Shown here piece by piece: positions 52,670 through 61,205 of a stretch of 64,000 nt of DNA. Source of the stretch: Halobacillus sp. Marseille-Q1614 (lineage in GTDB: Bacteria > Bacillota > Bacilli > Bacillales > Halobacillaceae); the NCBI RefSeq assembly GCF_902809865.1, contig NZ_CADDWH010000001.1, positions 248,001 through 312,000 on the forward strand, given 5' to 3'. Below the pieces are notes generated by a model, which was not told the origin of the DNA, did not search any database, and saw only the letters and a list, made by a program, of their open reading frames with translations. Every line of letters begins with the position of its first letter. Position 1 is the stretch's first letter. Both the position numbers and the translations under genes were made by a program.

Positions 52670-53416
52670 ATGAATGAAAGACAATCCAAATTATTTCATC
52701 AAATGCTCATCCATAACAATGAAGTATTGCAGGTTCGAGACCTGGCAGATCAGCTTGAATGCTCAGAGAAAACTTTACGGAATGACTTGAAAGTGGTTGA
52801 AGATTATCTATACAAAAATTCACAGGCTTCGCTTGTTCGTAAGCCTGGTGTCGGCATCTCTCTGTATGTGGAAGAGGCTGAGAAAGCACGATTATACCAG
52901 GAGCTATTCCAGACGGAAAGAAAAGATGATCAGGAACGCTTAGTAGAGATTGCGTATAGAATGCTTTCTGAGGAAAAGCCCTTTACCCTTCAAGATCTGG
53001 CAGCTGCTTACTTTATAACCATTCCTCAAATAAAAAAAGATTTAGAAGTTCTCAATCGCTGGCTGGGAGACTTTAAGCTTGAGATTTGTTCTAAGCAGCG
53101 GCTGGGGAGTACAGTGATTGGTAGAGAATTAGCAAAGCGGAATGCTATTGCCCACTTACCTGAATTAGCATCAAATACAAGAAGTGATATCCTTCAGTTA
53201 TTTCCTGAACATGAGGTAGATATAGTCAGACAGGGTTTAGAGAAACTTCAGGATCGCTTTTTGCTTGAATTTGCCCCCGGCGAACTAGAGAGTCTGATTA
53301 TACATGCTCTGGTAATGATCAAACGAACGAGACAGAGATCCACCATATCTATAAAAACAACTGATCAGTGGACAACAGAAGAATTTAAGGCCGCTGGGTA
53401 TTTTTTGGTTATTTAA
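52670..53416 (+). CDS. manR: ManR-type PRD regulator, N-terminal part (frameshifted)
   Basis: The 248-residue front of a PTS-controlled transcriptional activator. Helix-turn-helix domains fill about 1-160 (LADQLECSEKTLRNDLKVVEDYL; second HTH near FTLQDLAAAYFITIPQIKKDL) and PRD1 begins near 165, with LIIHALVMIKR. The frame ends in the middle of PRD1 at TAA 53414. A -1 shift at the T TTT TTG heptamer 53401-53407 continues as GYLKEILRVTLPEEEK in the next frame, giving one protein of about 630 residues, normal for ManR/LicR. This could be a disabled gene, a sequence error in a T-run, or a real frameshift site. Start ATG 52670 behind AAGGTG. Confidence 0.82.
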   Translation: MNERQSKLFHQMLIHNNEVLQVRDLADQLECSEKTLRNDLKVVEDYLYKNSQASLVRKPGVGISLYVEEAEKARLYQELFQTERKDDQERLVEIAYRMLSEEKPFTLQDLAAAYFITIPQIKKDLEVLNRWLGDFKLEICSKQRLGSTVIGRELAKRNAIAHLPELASNTRSDILQLFPEHEVDIVRQGLEKLQDRFLLEFAPGELESLIIHALVMIKRTRQRSTISIKTTDQWTTEEFKAAGYFLVI

Positions 53417-53430
53417 AAGAAATTCTCCGT

Positions 53431-54561
53431 GTGACTTTGCCTGAAGAGGAGAAGATTTATTTCACGTGGCACTTAATGAGCCGTAGAAATTCTCAGCTCC
53501 TTCCTGAAAAAGATGAATCACTCAATGACATAATTAGTAAGCTGACGACACAGCTGCAGATTATGATCATGACAGATTTCAGCAGTGATCCAATTCTTAT
53601 GGAAGGATTAAGAATTCACCTTAATTCAGCGATTCACAGGATACGCCATAAACTGGCGATTAGAAATCCGATGTTAAATGAAATCAAGAAGATGTATCCT
53701 TATATGTTTAGAATGGTAGGTCTTGCTCTTGAAGACGTGAGCCGTGAGTATGAACTTAAAATACCTGAAGATGAAGCAGCCTACTTAGTTCTGCATTTTC
53801 AAGCTGCGGTGGAACGCTTGCAAAAAAATAGAGAGGATCGTTTAAAGGCGATTATTGTATGTGAGCTAGGAGTAGGAATGTCTCATTTGCTTGAAGCAAA
53901 GCTTGAGCAACTGTACAAAGGTATAGAGGTTATCGGGTGTGTTGGAGAGCGTGAAGTCCATTCTACGCTTGAAACTCATTCTATTGACTTTGTGATCTCC
54001 ACGAAAAATATTGAGAATCTTTCTGTTCCAGTTGTTGTAGTTTCGCCGCTGCTGGAAGCGAAAGATAAGAGGCAGCTTGACCAATTTCTAGAAAAGCTTA
54101 GAACAGTTGAACAAAATAATAATAATACTCAAATTTTCAGGTCGTTATTAGATGAGGATCTCACTGTACTCCGTTTAAAATCTGAACATCGATTTAAAGT
54201 GATTGAAACACTGGCCTGCAAGCTTGAAGAACGCGGGAGGGTATCTGAAAAATTCACCCACCGTTCTATTTTACGGGAGCGCTCTTCTTCTACGGCTATC
54301 GGCGGAGGCATTGCTATTCCGCATGCTCACCCAAATGAGGTAAAAGAATCGGCTATAGCCATAGCCGTTTTAGACAAGCCATTGGAGTGGGGGACGGAAA
54401 AAGTTTCGATTATCTTTTTGCTCGCGATCACAAATGAAGATCGTGCTTTACTGCGGCCGCTTATGAAGACGATTACGAAAATCAGTGAATCACCTAATGA
54501 AGTTGAGAAAATCTTGCATGCTGAAAACTTTGCACAAGTAAAACGGTTAATTCTTCAATAA
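53431..54561 (+). CDS. manR: ManR-type PRD regulator, C-terminal part (PRD2-EIIB-EIIA)
   Basis: A 376-residue continuation of the regulator in the -1 frame. It holds the end of PRD1, PRD2 with its phosphorylatable histidines (INSAIHRIRHKL-like region near residue 65, LVLHFQAAVE near 120), an EIIB-like domain with the cysteine in IIVCELGVGMSH near 143, and a fructose-type EIIA domain with the histidine in IAIPHAHPNE near 295. These let the PTS set the regulator's activity. The GTG at 53431 has no ribosome site, so this part is probably made only as a fusion, or the gene is dead. The domain order matches B. subtilis ManR, next to a ManP-type transporter. Confidence 0.82.
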   Translation: MTLPEEEKIYFTWHLMSRRNSQLLPEKDESLNDIISKLTTQLQIMIMTDFSSDPILMEGLRIHLNSAIHRIRHKLAIRNPMLNEIKKMYPYMFRMVGLALEDVSREYELKIPEDEAAYLVLHFQAAVERLQKNREDRLKAIIVCELGVGMSHLLEAKLEQLYKGIEVIGCVGEREVHSTLETHSIDFVISTKNIENLSVPVVVVSPLLEAKDKRQLDQFLEKLRTVEQNNNNTQIFRSLLDEDLTVLRLKSEHRFKVIETLACKLEERGRVSEKFTHRSILRERSSSTAIGGGIAIPHAHPNEVKESAIAIAVLDKPLEWGTEKVSIIFLLAITNEDRALLRPLMKTITKISESPNEVEKILHAENFAQVKRLILQ

Positions 54562-54602
54562 TTCATTTTTACCGCAGCTCCGGTAAAAATGAATTATTTT
54601 TT
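54560..54602 (+). terminator. Terminator after the PRD regulator gene
   Basis: AATTCATTTTTACCG and its complement (54581-54595) form a 15-bp perfect stem with a 6-nt loop, followed by ATTTTTTT. Confidence 0.88.
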
Positions 54603-54656
54603 TATGAAGAAAATATCGTACAATGAAAGCAGTTACAAGAGAGGGAGGAAAATGTT

Positions 54657-56591
54657 GTGAAAGTACTAGCGGTTACAGCCTGTCCGGTAGGTATCGCTCA
54701 TACGTATATGGCTGCAGAAAATTTGCAAAAAGCAGCTGATGAAATGGGCGTTGACATGAAAGTTGAAACACAAGGTTCCATTGGCGTGGAAAATGCGCTG
54801 ACTGATAAAGACATTGCAGAGGCAGACGGGATTATTATTGCCAGTGATAAAGAAGTTTCAAAAGAAAGATTTGGAGGGAAGCCGCTGCTTGTCGTAGGTG
54901 TTCAAGAAGGCATACGCGAGCCTAAACGTCTAATACAGCGAATTATAGATAAAGATGTATCCGTTTATACAGGGAGTGCACCATCATCGGAGACAGTAAA
55001 GCAGCAAAAGAAAGAAAAGGAAAATCCGGTTTACCGCCACTTAATGAACGGTGTGTCATATATGATTCCATTTATCGTTGTTGGCGGTCTGCTGATTGCC
55101 ATTTCGCTGGCACTCGGAGGAAATGATACACCAGGGGGAATCGTCATTCCGGAAGATTCCTTCTGGAAGCAAATCGAAGCTTTAGGGGCTGCTTCATTTA
55201 GTTTTATGGTTCCAATTTTAGCAGGATTTATTGCTTATAGTATTGCCGACCGGCCTGGTTTAGCACCGGGGATAATCGGCGGATACATTGCCGCGGACGG
55301 AAGCTTTTATGGAAGTGAAGCTGGAGCTGGATTTATTGGCGGCATAATTGCTGGTTTTCTAGCAGGATATGTCGTGCTTGCAATTAAGAAAATAAAAGTG
55401 CCAAAAGTCGTACAGCCTGTTATGCCAATTATTTTTATCCCGATTATTGGAACTTTAATTGTAGGCTTATTATTTATTTTTGTTATTGGGGCCCCAGTAG
55501 CGGGAATTTTTGAAGGATTAACAGCGTGGTTAGAAGGAATGCAAGGATCGAGCGCCGTACTGCTGGCGGTTATTTTAGGATCGATGATTGCTATAGACAT
55601 GGGGGGGCCATTTAATAAGGTAGCTTTCTTATTTGGAGCTGCTATGATTGCGGAAGGAAACTATGAAATTATGGGAGCTATAGCCGTAGCGATCTGTATT
55701 CCACCGCTTGGAATGGGACTTGCAACTTTTATAAATAAGAAAAAATATCAGCAGGCTGAGCGTGAAACAGGAAAAGCTTCCTTCACGATGGGACTGTTTG
55801 GAATTACAGAAGGAGCCATTCCATTTGCCGCACAGGACCCGCTTCGTGTAATTCCGAGCATCGTCGCAGGTTCGGCCGTTGGATCTGTAATCGCTATGCT
55901 GAGCAGTGTTGGTGACCGCGTTGCTCACGGCGGGCCGATCGTTGCTGTACTGGGCGCGGTAGATAATGTGCTGATGTTTTTTGTAGCTGCAGCTATCGGC
56001 ATGGTAGTTACTGCTTTTATGGTGAACTTTTTGAAAAAGGAAGCACCAGCTGGGCCTGCAAGGGAAGAAGTAATGGAAACCAAGAAACCTGCCGGGCAAA
56101 CAGAACCAGTTAGTAAAGAAGCGCCTCAGGAAATAACAAAGCTTACGGACATTACCACTCCTGAATTAATCGACACGAACATTGCAGGAACTACACGTGA
56201 TGAAGTTATTGAGGAGCTAATACAAACATTAGAGCAAAATGGAGTTCTTAATTCCCAGAGCCTTTTTAAAGAAGCTATTCTTAATCGAGAAAAAGAAGGT
56301 ACTACAGGACTTGGAATGAATATCGCGATTCCACATGGGAAATCGGAAGCTGTGAAGCAGCCGGCTGTAGTCTTCGGGCGAAAACCAGAAGGAGTCGATT
56401 GGAAAAGCGTTGATGGGACAAGTGCCAAGCTGATCTTTATGATAGCCGTTCCTAAAGAACGCGAAGGCGAAGACCATTTGAAAATTTTGCAAATGCTTTC
56501 ACGTAAACTCATGGATGAAGAATTTAGAAATGAGCTTCTGAAGGCGGATACTAGAGAAGATGCGTATAGCCTTTTGAAGGAAGTAAAATAA
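54657..56591 (+). CDS. manP: PTS fructose/mannose-family transporter EIIBCA (ManP-like)
   Basis: A 644-residue PTS permease with order IIB-IIC-IIA. IIB (1-100) has the phosphocysteine Cys9 in VTACPVGIAHT; IIC (about 125-460) opens with HLMNGVSYMIPFIVVGG and has AIDMGGPFNKVAF and TEGAIPFAA; IIA (about 505-644) has the phosphohistidine H560 in IAIPHGKS. FruA of Bacillus has the order A-B-C, while ManP has B-C-A as here, so mannose is the likeliest sugar. It brings in and phosphorylates its sugar under control of the ManR-type gene upstream. The GTG start follows GGGAGG by about nine bases. No manA isomerase gene follows. Confidence 0.88.
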   Translation: MKVLAVTACPVGIAHTYMAAENLQKAADEMGVDMKVETQGSIGVENALTDKDIAEADGIIIASDKEVSKERFGGKPLLVVGVQEGIREPKRLIQRIIDKDVSVYTGSAPSSETVKQQKKEKENPVYRHLMNGVSYMIPFIVVGGLLIAISLALGGNDTPGGIVIPEDSFWKQIEALGAASFSFMVPILAGFIAYSIADRPGLAPGIIGGYIAADGSFYGSEAGAGFIGGIIAGFLAGYVVLAIKKIKVPKVVQPVMPIIFIPIIGTLIVGLLFIFVIGAPVAGIFEGLTAWLEGMQGSSAVLLAVILGSMIAIDMGGPFNKVAFLFGAAMIAEGNYEIMGAIAVAICIPPLGMGLATFINKKKYQQAERETGKASFTMGLFGITEGAIPFAAQDPLRVIPSIVAGSAVGSVIAMLSSVGDRVAHGGPIVAVLGAVDNVLMFFVAAAIGMVVTAFMVNFLKKEAPAGPAREEVMETKKPAGQTEPVSKEAPQEITKLTDITTPELIDTNIAGTTRDEVIEELIQTLEQNGVLNSQSLFKEAILNREKEGTTGLGMNIAIPHGKSEAVKQPAVVFGRKPEGVDWKSVDGTSAKLIFMIAVPKEREGEDHLKILQMLSRKLMDEEFRNELLKADTREDAYSLLKEVK

Positions 56592-56603
56592 ATAGTGAAA
56601 CAT

Positions 56604-56639
56604 AAAAAAGCAAAGCACAGACCGTGTTTTGCTTTTTTT
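56604..56639. terminator. Bidirectional terminator between manP and the UbiA gene
   Basis: AAAAAAGCAAAGCAC pairs with GTGTTTTGCTTTTTT (one G-T), with seven Ts at the end; both convergent genes end within 13 bases. Confidence 0.85.
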
Positions 56640-56643
56640 ATAT

Positions 56644-57570
56644 TCAAATAAAGATTCCGAGCCAGAAGGCGTTAACAATAGCCAACATTAAAATGATCTT
56701 TTCATAAATTGAAACTTGTTCATTATTGGTGACGTCCATTTTAATAATTAAAAAGATCGGACCTGTCACTAATGCTATCAATCCAATACCTGCCCATATC
56801 CGCTCGATACCGAGCCAAATCACACAGAGTCCTGTCATCCCAAAATACAGCAAGGCAGGCAGCCGGCTGCAGGCAAGCCCGAACTTATCGACAGACCAGA
56901 CAACGCTAGTCTTTTTTTGAGGGACAGCTTGTTTATCAGCTTCGCGATCAGGGATATGATGGACCATTACCCAGGCAATACAAAACAGCGCATTGATCAC
57001 CGCATTCTGCCAGGCCCATTCAGGGATTTCATTTAAAGAAAGCCACGCTCCCGCTAATCCTAGGAAAAGGACAGAAGGAAACGCCGAAAGCCACTCCCCT
57101 ATAAATGGCCGATAGCTTAATTGCAGCGGGGGAAGTGAATACGAAATAGCTCCCCATAAGCCGATCCCAAGTAAAATCGCCAGCTTATCATAACCAAACA
57201 AAAGAAGGGCTATGTCTGTGAGCAACAGGCTTATAATCAGACCTTTTCCTAAAAGCCACATCGTTTCTGCAGTGATTAATCCATTCTGAATTACACGGCT
57301 TCCGCCGGAGAGAAGGGCTGGACTATGCTCATCTGTTCCAGAGAGGTGGTCGACATAGTCGTTGAGCAAATGAGTTAAAACCCCGTGAATTAAAAAGGAA
57401 GCGAATATGAGGAGGAGAAACAATCCTATTAAGTAACTGGCAGAAAGAGAGTAATAGAGAAGCAAAGGAAGAATGGTAGATACGATTGTAGCTCCACTCG
57501 AGGAAACAACAGCAATGGAGCGAAGCAGAAGCCATCCGCTTTTAATAGCTGTGAAAGCCTGGTTTGTCAT
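56644..57570 (-). CDS. UbiA-family prenyltransferase (MenA-like)
   Basis: A 308-residue membrane protein with about eight or nine helices. The prenyl-diphosphate site NDYVDHLSGTD near residue 70 supplies the Asp-rich motif; the second is in HHIPDREADK near residue 205. The family attaches polyprenyl chains to aromatic rings; MenA makes demethylmenaquinone. Low similarity blocks such as LSGGSRVIQNGLIT also resemble MenA. It stands alone between sugar operons, and a second prenyltransferase gene elsewhere may be the housekeeping MenA. A role in another quinone or lipid is possible. Confidence 0.83.
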   Translation of the reverse strand: MTNQAFTAIKSGWLLLRSIAVVSSSGATIVSTILPLLLYYSLSASYLIGLFLLLIFASFLIHGVLTHLLNDYVDHLSGTDEHSPALLSGGSRVIQNGLITAETMWLLGKGLIISLLLTDIALLLFGYDKLAILLGIGLWGAISYSLPPLQLSYRPFIGEWLSAFPSVLFLGLAGAWLSLNEIPEWAWQNAVINALFCIAWVMVHHIPDREADKQAVPQKKTSVVWSVDKFGLACSRLPALLYFGMTGLCVIWLGIERIWAGIGLIALVTGPIFLIIKMDVTNNEQVSIYEKIILMLAIVNAFWLGIFI

Positions 57571-57783
57571 ATGTAATCTCCTTTCTAAAATAGAAAGTTA
57601 TTTATGGACTTTTTAATACCCTACCCGATTTATGGAACTTTAAGTATTGATCGTTAAATTGAGTTCTCAGAAAAGGTAGATGAGAAATGCAGCTGATTTA
57701 AATTCTATTCTTATTAAACATCTTCTCCAAATAGGAGGGAATCACTTAGATAACTTGTGAGGTAGGGCAGCGTCAATAGTTAG

Positions 57784-57797
57784 AGATAGCGTTTCCA
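57784..57797 (-). promoter_or_regulatory. cre-like site upstream of the galactonate gene group
   Basis: Read on the minus strand, TGGAAACGCTATCT matches 13 of 14 cre positions, 48 bases before the SDR gene. The rest of the 274-base gap shows no gene. Confidence 0.5.
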
Positions 57798-57844
57798 AAA
57801 CAGTTATTTATTGGTATTATATAGTTTTAATCATCTAAGTAGGA

Positions 57845-58606
57845 GTGATATTTATTAATTATTTTAATCTTTGTGGCAAAACAGCCGTTGTAACTGGAGG
57901 TAATCGTGGATTAGGAGGTGCAATGGCATATGGATTGGCAGAAGCGGGGGCAGATGTTGCTATCGTTCAGCAGTCAGCAAAAGAGACGGAAGTGGTCCAA
58001 AACATTAGAGATTTAGGCAGGAAGTGCGAAGTATTTACGTTCGACTTATCTGAGACCCGCCGTTTACCTGAATTAGTGGACTCCATTATCGAAAGTTTTG
58101 GGAAAATCGATGTTCTGGTGAATAATGCTGGAGTTCAGCGCCGCTCACCAGCAGTTGAATTTTCCGAAGAGGACTGGGATTTCGTCATACAGGTTAATCA
58201 AAAAGCCGTCTTTGTCCTTTGTCAGCTTGTTGGAAAAAAGATGATTGAACAGGGAAGTGGAAAAATTATTAACCTCGCATCTCTTCTGTCTTTTCAAGGT
58301 GGATACACTGTACCGGCCTATGCAGCCGCTAAAGGGGCAGTAGCTCAATTTACTAAGTCTCTCGCAAATGAGTGGGCTTCAAAAAATGTGAATGTAAATG
58401 CTATAGCACCAGGTTACATGGCTACAGAAATGAATACCGCCTTAATGGGTGATGAAGCTCGCAGCAGGCAGATTATTGAAAGAATTCCTGCGGGACGCTG
58501 GGGGACTCCGGAAGATATGATTGGAGCCGCTGTTTTTCTGGCATCCAGAGCATCTGAAAACATACATGGGGAAATTATTACTGTCGACGGAGGATGGATG
58601 GGCTGA
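57845..58606 (+). CDS. Short-chain dehydrogenase (KduD/gluconate-5-dehydrogenase-like)
   Basis: A protein of about 250 residues with the SDR features TGGNRGLGGAMA (cofactor site, near 17-28), NNAGVQ near 93, catalytic Ser in INLASLLSF, Tyr-Lys in PAYAAAKGA (YxxxK) near 157 and VDGGWMG at the end. Closest types are 2-deoxygluconate/5-keto-gluconate and KduD enzymes; a sugar or uronate dehydrogenase feeding the downstream galactonate genes is possible. The start is unusual: GTG 57845 overlaps the ribosome site TAGGAGTG, while no ATG, GTG or TTG follows in frame before the conserved NLCGK; an ATT at 57854 would be well spaced. Confidence 0.88.
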   Translation: MIFINYFNLCGKTAVVTGGNRGLGGAMAYGLAEAGADVAIVQQSAKETEVVQNIRDLGRKCEVFTFDLSETRRLPELVDSIIESFGKIDVLVNNAGVQRRSPAVEFSEEDWDFVIQVNQKAVFVLCQLVGKKMIEQGSGKIINLASLLSFQGGYTVPAYAAAKGAVAQFTKSLANEWASKNVNVNAIAPGYMATEMNTALMGDEARSRQIIERIPAGRWGTPEDMIGAAVFLASRASENIHGEIITVDGGWMG

Positions 58607-58674
58607 TAGCGGTATCATGAGGCGTATCTCCTTAATTCAATAGAGTATTCCAAAAAAGCCGGAGGTCTAAAAGT

Positions 58675-59442
58675 ATGGCAAAGAAACAATCAACAACTGT
58701 ACAATCTGTTGATAGAGCATTAAATATATTAGAGATTTTAAAGGAACAGCCAAAAGGGTTAGGTGTAACCGAGTTATCCTATCGGCTGGAAGTATCCAAA
58801 AGTACCGTGCACCGGCTGCTCAGTTCCTTATTGAAACAGGGATTTGTAAAACAGGATGATGAAAATGAACGATATTTATTAGGTCTTCGTTTAATAGAAT
58901 TTGGAGAAACTGTCTCCACTCATCTTGATATTCGGAAAGTAGCAGCTCCTTATCTAAATAAACTGGCGGAAAATACAGGTGAAACAGTCCACCTTGTTCA
59001 AATGGACCATGGGGAAATTGTTTATATTGATAAAACAGAGTCAGATGCAACAATACGGATGTTTTCTAAAATCGGAAAGCGTGCACCTATGCATTGTACA
59101 GGGGTAGGAAAAGCAATATTAGCTTTTCTCTCAGAAGGGGAAATCCATCGAATACTTGATGAAAAGCCTCTGAAAAAGTTCACAAAAAACACCATCACAG
59201 ATAAACAAGAAATGAAAAAACACTTAGAGGAAATTAGACAGCGAGGTGTTTCTTTTGATCTGGAAGAACATGAAGAAGGAATTAGATGTTCGGCTTCTCC
59301 TATTTTTAATTCAAAGGGAGAAGTAGTTGGAGGAATCAGTGTAGCGGGCCCGCTTATGAGAGTAAATGATGAAAAACTGGAAGAATTAGCTGATAAAGTT
59401 TTAAGAGTTTCTAAAGAGATTTCAAGAGAACTAGGATCTTAA
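58675..59442 (+). CDS. IclR-family transcriptional regulator (galactonate cluster)
   Basis: A 255-residue regulator. The winged helix lies at about 10-70 (VQSVDRALNILEILKEQ; LEVSKSTVHRLLSSL) and the IclR effector domain follows (PMHCTGVGKAILAFL, EGIRCSASPIFNSKGEVVGGISVAGP). It is related to KdgR-type regulators of keto-deoxy-sugar genes. It lies between the SDR and the aldolase gene. Overlapping palindromes after a consensus promoter at 59444-59537 are its likely operators. KDG, KDGal or galactonate is the probable effector. Confidence 0.92.
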   Translation: MAKKQSTTVQSVDRALNILEILKEQPKGLGVTELSYRLEVSKSTVHRLLSSLLKQGFVKQDDENERYLLGLRLIEFGETVSTHLDIRKVAAPYLNKLAENTGETVHLVQMDHGEIVYIDKTESDATIRMFSKIGKRAPMHCTGVGKAILAFLSEGEIHRILDEKPLKKFTKNTITDKQEMKKHLEEIRQRGVSFDLEEHEEGIRCSASPIFNSKGEVVGGISVAGPLMRVNDEKLEELADKVLRVSKEISRELGS

Positions 59443-59443
59443 A

Positions 59444-59472
59444 TTGACAGCGTTTTCTTAATTGCGTATAAT
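59444..59472 (+). promoter_or_regulatory. Consensus SigA promoter of the dgo genes
   Basis: TTGACA (59444-59449), a spacer of exactly 17 bases, and TATAAT (59467-59472): a perfect match to consensus, starting two bases after the IclR gene. A weak cre-like sequence (12 of 14 on the minus strand) overlaps the -35 at 59445-59458. Confidence 0.88.
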
Positions 59473-59511
59473 TTCAAATAAATTACAAGGGACTTTGTTT
59501 TTATCAGCTTT

Positions 59512-59537
59512 GGAACAGTGTTCCTTAATAAGGAACA
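59512..59537. promoter_or_regulatory. Overlapping palindromic operators for the IclR regulator
   Basis: GGAACAGTGTTCC (59512-59524) and TGTTCCTTAATAAGGAACA (59519-59537) are both perfect palindromes sharing the TGTTCC half-site. They lie about 35-60 bases downstream of the predicted transcription start, and 11 bases before the aldolase ATG. Confidence 0.7.
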
Positions 59538-59548
59538 GGAGCGAAAAA

Positions 59549-60187
59549 ATGAAAACGCTAGATCAAATAAATAAAGAAAAAATTGTTGCTATTGTCCGTT
59601 TAGACAGCAGTGAACACGTAGACAAACTCGTTGAGAGTCTATACGAAGGCGGGATACGTGTTCTTGAAGTAACAATGAATACGCCCGGCGTCCTAGAAAT
59701 CATTCAGTCGATTAAAGAGAGATACTCCGATTTATTAGTTGGAGCAGGGACTGTGCTTGGCGGGGAAAGTGCTCGCGCTGCGATTTCAGCAGGAGCCGAC
59801 TTTTTACTGGCACCTACCTTAAGTGAAGAAACGATTGAAACAGGCATCCGTTATGGAGTGCCAGTTATTCCGGGAGTTTATACACCAACTGAAGCTTTAA
59901 AAGCTTATGAGTATGGGGCCCAGACAGTTAAAGTATTCCCAGTGCGTTCTGTAGGAGAAAGTTTTGCTAAGGATTTAAAAGGACCGCTTCCTTTTATAAA
60001 AGTAATGGCGGTGGGAGGGGTCTCTCTCGGTAATGTCGAAGGCTACCTTGAAAAAGGCTGGCACTCGGCAGGAATCGGAAGCGCGATCGTAAACCCTGAA
60101 TTAATAAAGAATGGAAATTATGAAGAGATTACAGCCCGTGCTAAAAAGTTTATTCAAATTAGAGACAGTGTAAACGAAAAGAGGTGA
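59549..60187 (+). CDS. dgoA: 2-dehydro-3-deoxy-6-phosphogalactonate/gluconate aldolase (Eda/DgoA family)
   Basis: A 212-residue class I aldolase that splits KDPGal (or KDPG) into pyruvate and glyceraldehyde-3-phosphate. The Schiff-base lysine lies in QTVKVFPV near residue 126; EVTMNTPG near 40 carries the catalytic glutamate, and LVGAGTVLG near 68 and MAVGGVS near 154 bind phosphate. The ATG at 59549 follows AGGAGC; the frame runs upstream to 59462 but that part covers the promoter and operator region. It is followed after four bases by the matching kinase gene, so the galactonate version is favoured. Confidence 0.9.
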   Translation: MKTLDQINKEKIVAIVRLDSSEHVDKLVESLYEGGIRVLEVTMNTPGVLEIIQSIKERYSDLLVGAGTVLGGESARAAISAGADFLLAPTLSEETIETGIRYGVPVIPGVYTPTEALKAYEYGAQTVKVFPVRSVGESFAKDLKGPLPFIKVMAVGGVSLGNVEGYLEKGWHSAGIGSAIVNPELIKNGNYEEITARAKKFIQIRDSVNEKR

Positions 60188-60191
60188 CAGG

Positions 60192-61190
60192 ATGATCATC
60201 TTAATCGATTCGGGTACAACAAACTCTCGAATCCGTTTAGTAGAGGAGAAACAAGTAAACGTAATTGATGTTATTAAATTAGAGGCAGGCGTTAGAAACT
60301 CTGCAATCGAAGGAAGTAATGAAAAATTAAAGAATGAGGTATCCAAAGGGTTAAAAGAATTACTGGATAAACATTCTCTATCTCCAGAGGATATTCAATA
60401 CATAGTGGCAGCCGGTATGATTACTTCAAATCTAGGACTATATGAAGTTCCGCATATTGAAGCTCCTGCCCGATTGGAAGGTTTCTTAGGTTCAGTTGAG
60501 CAAGTAAATGCGGAAGAGTTTTTCCAAATCCCTTGCCTGTATGTGCCGGGAATGAAGAACAAGGTGAGTGGTTTACTCAAAGAAGATTTAACTGTCATCA
60601 ATCAGTTTGACATTATGAGAGGAGAAGAAGTGGAGACCTTTGGTTTGCTCCAGCAAGTAAATCCAATAGGAAAAGGATTAATGCTTCTGCCTGGTTCTCA
60701 TACTAAGTTTGTTCTAGTTGATGAAAATGGAGAGCTTCTAAGCTGCTGCTCTACCCTGGGGGGAGAGATGCTAAAGGCGGTTAGAGACCAGACAATAATT
60801 TCGGATTCCTTGAGTTCCAAGCTGGTTGATAAAGTACTGCCTGAGTATTTAATTAAAGGGTATGAAGCGGCAATACAAGAAGGAATGACCAGGAGCTTAT
60901 TTCATATCCGCTTGCTTCAGCTTTTCTCTGAATTAAGTGAAAACGAAAGAGCGAATTACTATGCAGGAATTATTCTGTCTTCCGATATGGAAGCTCTTGA
61001 TGAGATGCTTGAGAAAGAAGAGGTGGAATGGATCATAGTCGGAGGGTCTAATCCGTTAAGAAGCGTATTCTTAAAATTACTATCTTATCTAAATCTTAAG
61101 GCAGAAATTATCGAGGCAAGCGAGGAACAGGTGGAAATGGCTTCTGTCTATGGTGCTGCAAAAATCGGCAAAGCCTATTTTTCGAATTAA
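60192..61190 (+). CDS. dgoK: 2-dehydro-3-deoxygalactonokinase
   Basis: A 332-residue sugar-acid kinase of the DgoK family, which phosphorylates 2-keto-3-deoxy-galactonate at O6. The phosphate loop IDSGTTNSRIRLV is at 4-16; VAAGMITSNLGLYEVPHI near 75, MRGEEVETFGLL near 142 and LPGSHTKFVLV near 162 are family landmarks. It sits between the aldolase and dehydratase with AGAGGTGA upstream. Confidence 0.93.
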   Translation: MIILIDSGTTNSRIRLVEEKQVNVIDVIKLEAGVRNSAIEGSNEKLKNEVSKGLKELLDKHSLSPEDIQYIVAAGMITSNLGLYEVPHIEAPARLEGFLGSVEQVNAEEFFQIPCLYVPGMKNKVSGLLKEDLTVINQFDIMRGEEVETFGLLQQVNPIGKGLMLLPGSHTKFVLVDENGELLSCCSTLGGEMLKAVRDQTIISDSLSSKLVDKVLPEYLIKGYEAAIQEGMTRSLFHIRLLQLFSELSENERANYYAGIILSSDMEALDEMLEKEEVEWIIVGGSNPLRSVFLKLLSYLNLKAEIIEASEEQVEMASVYGAAKIGKAYFSN

Positions 61191-61205
61191 AAGGAGTCGT
61201 CGAAT

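Noticed and set aside
56126-56647. 173-residue minus-strand frame under the end of manP
   Set aside because: Antisense of the EIIA domain and the terminator; no ribosome site and no known motif.
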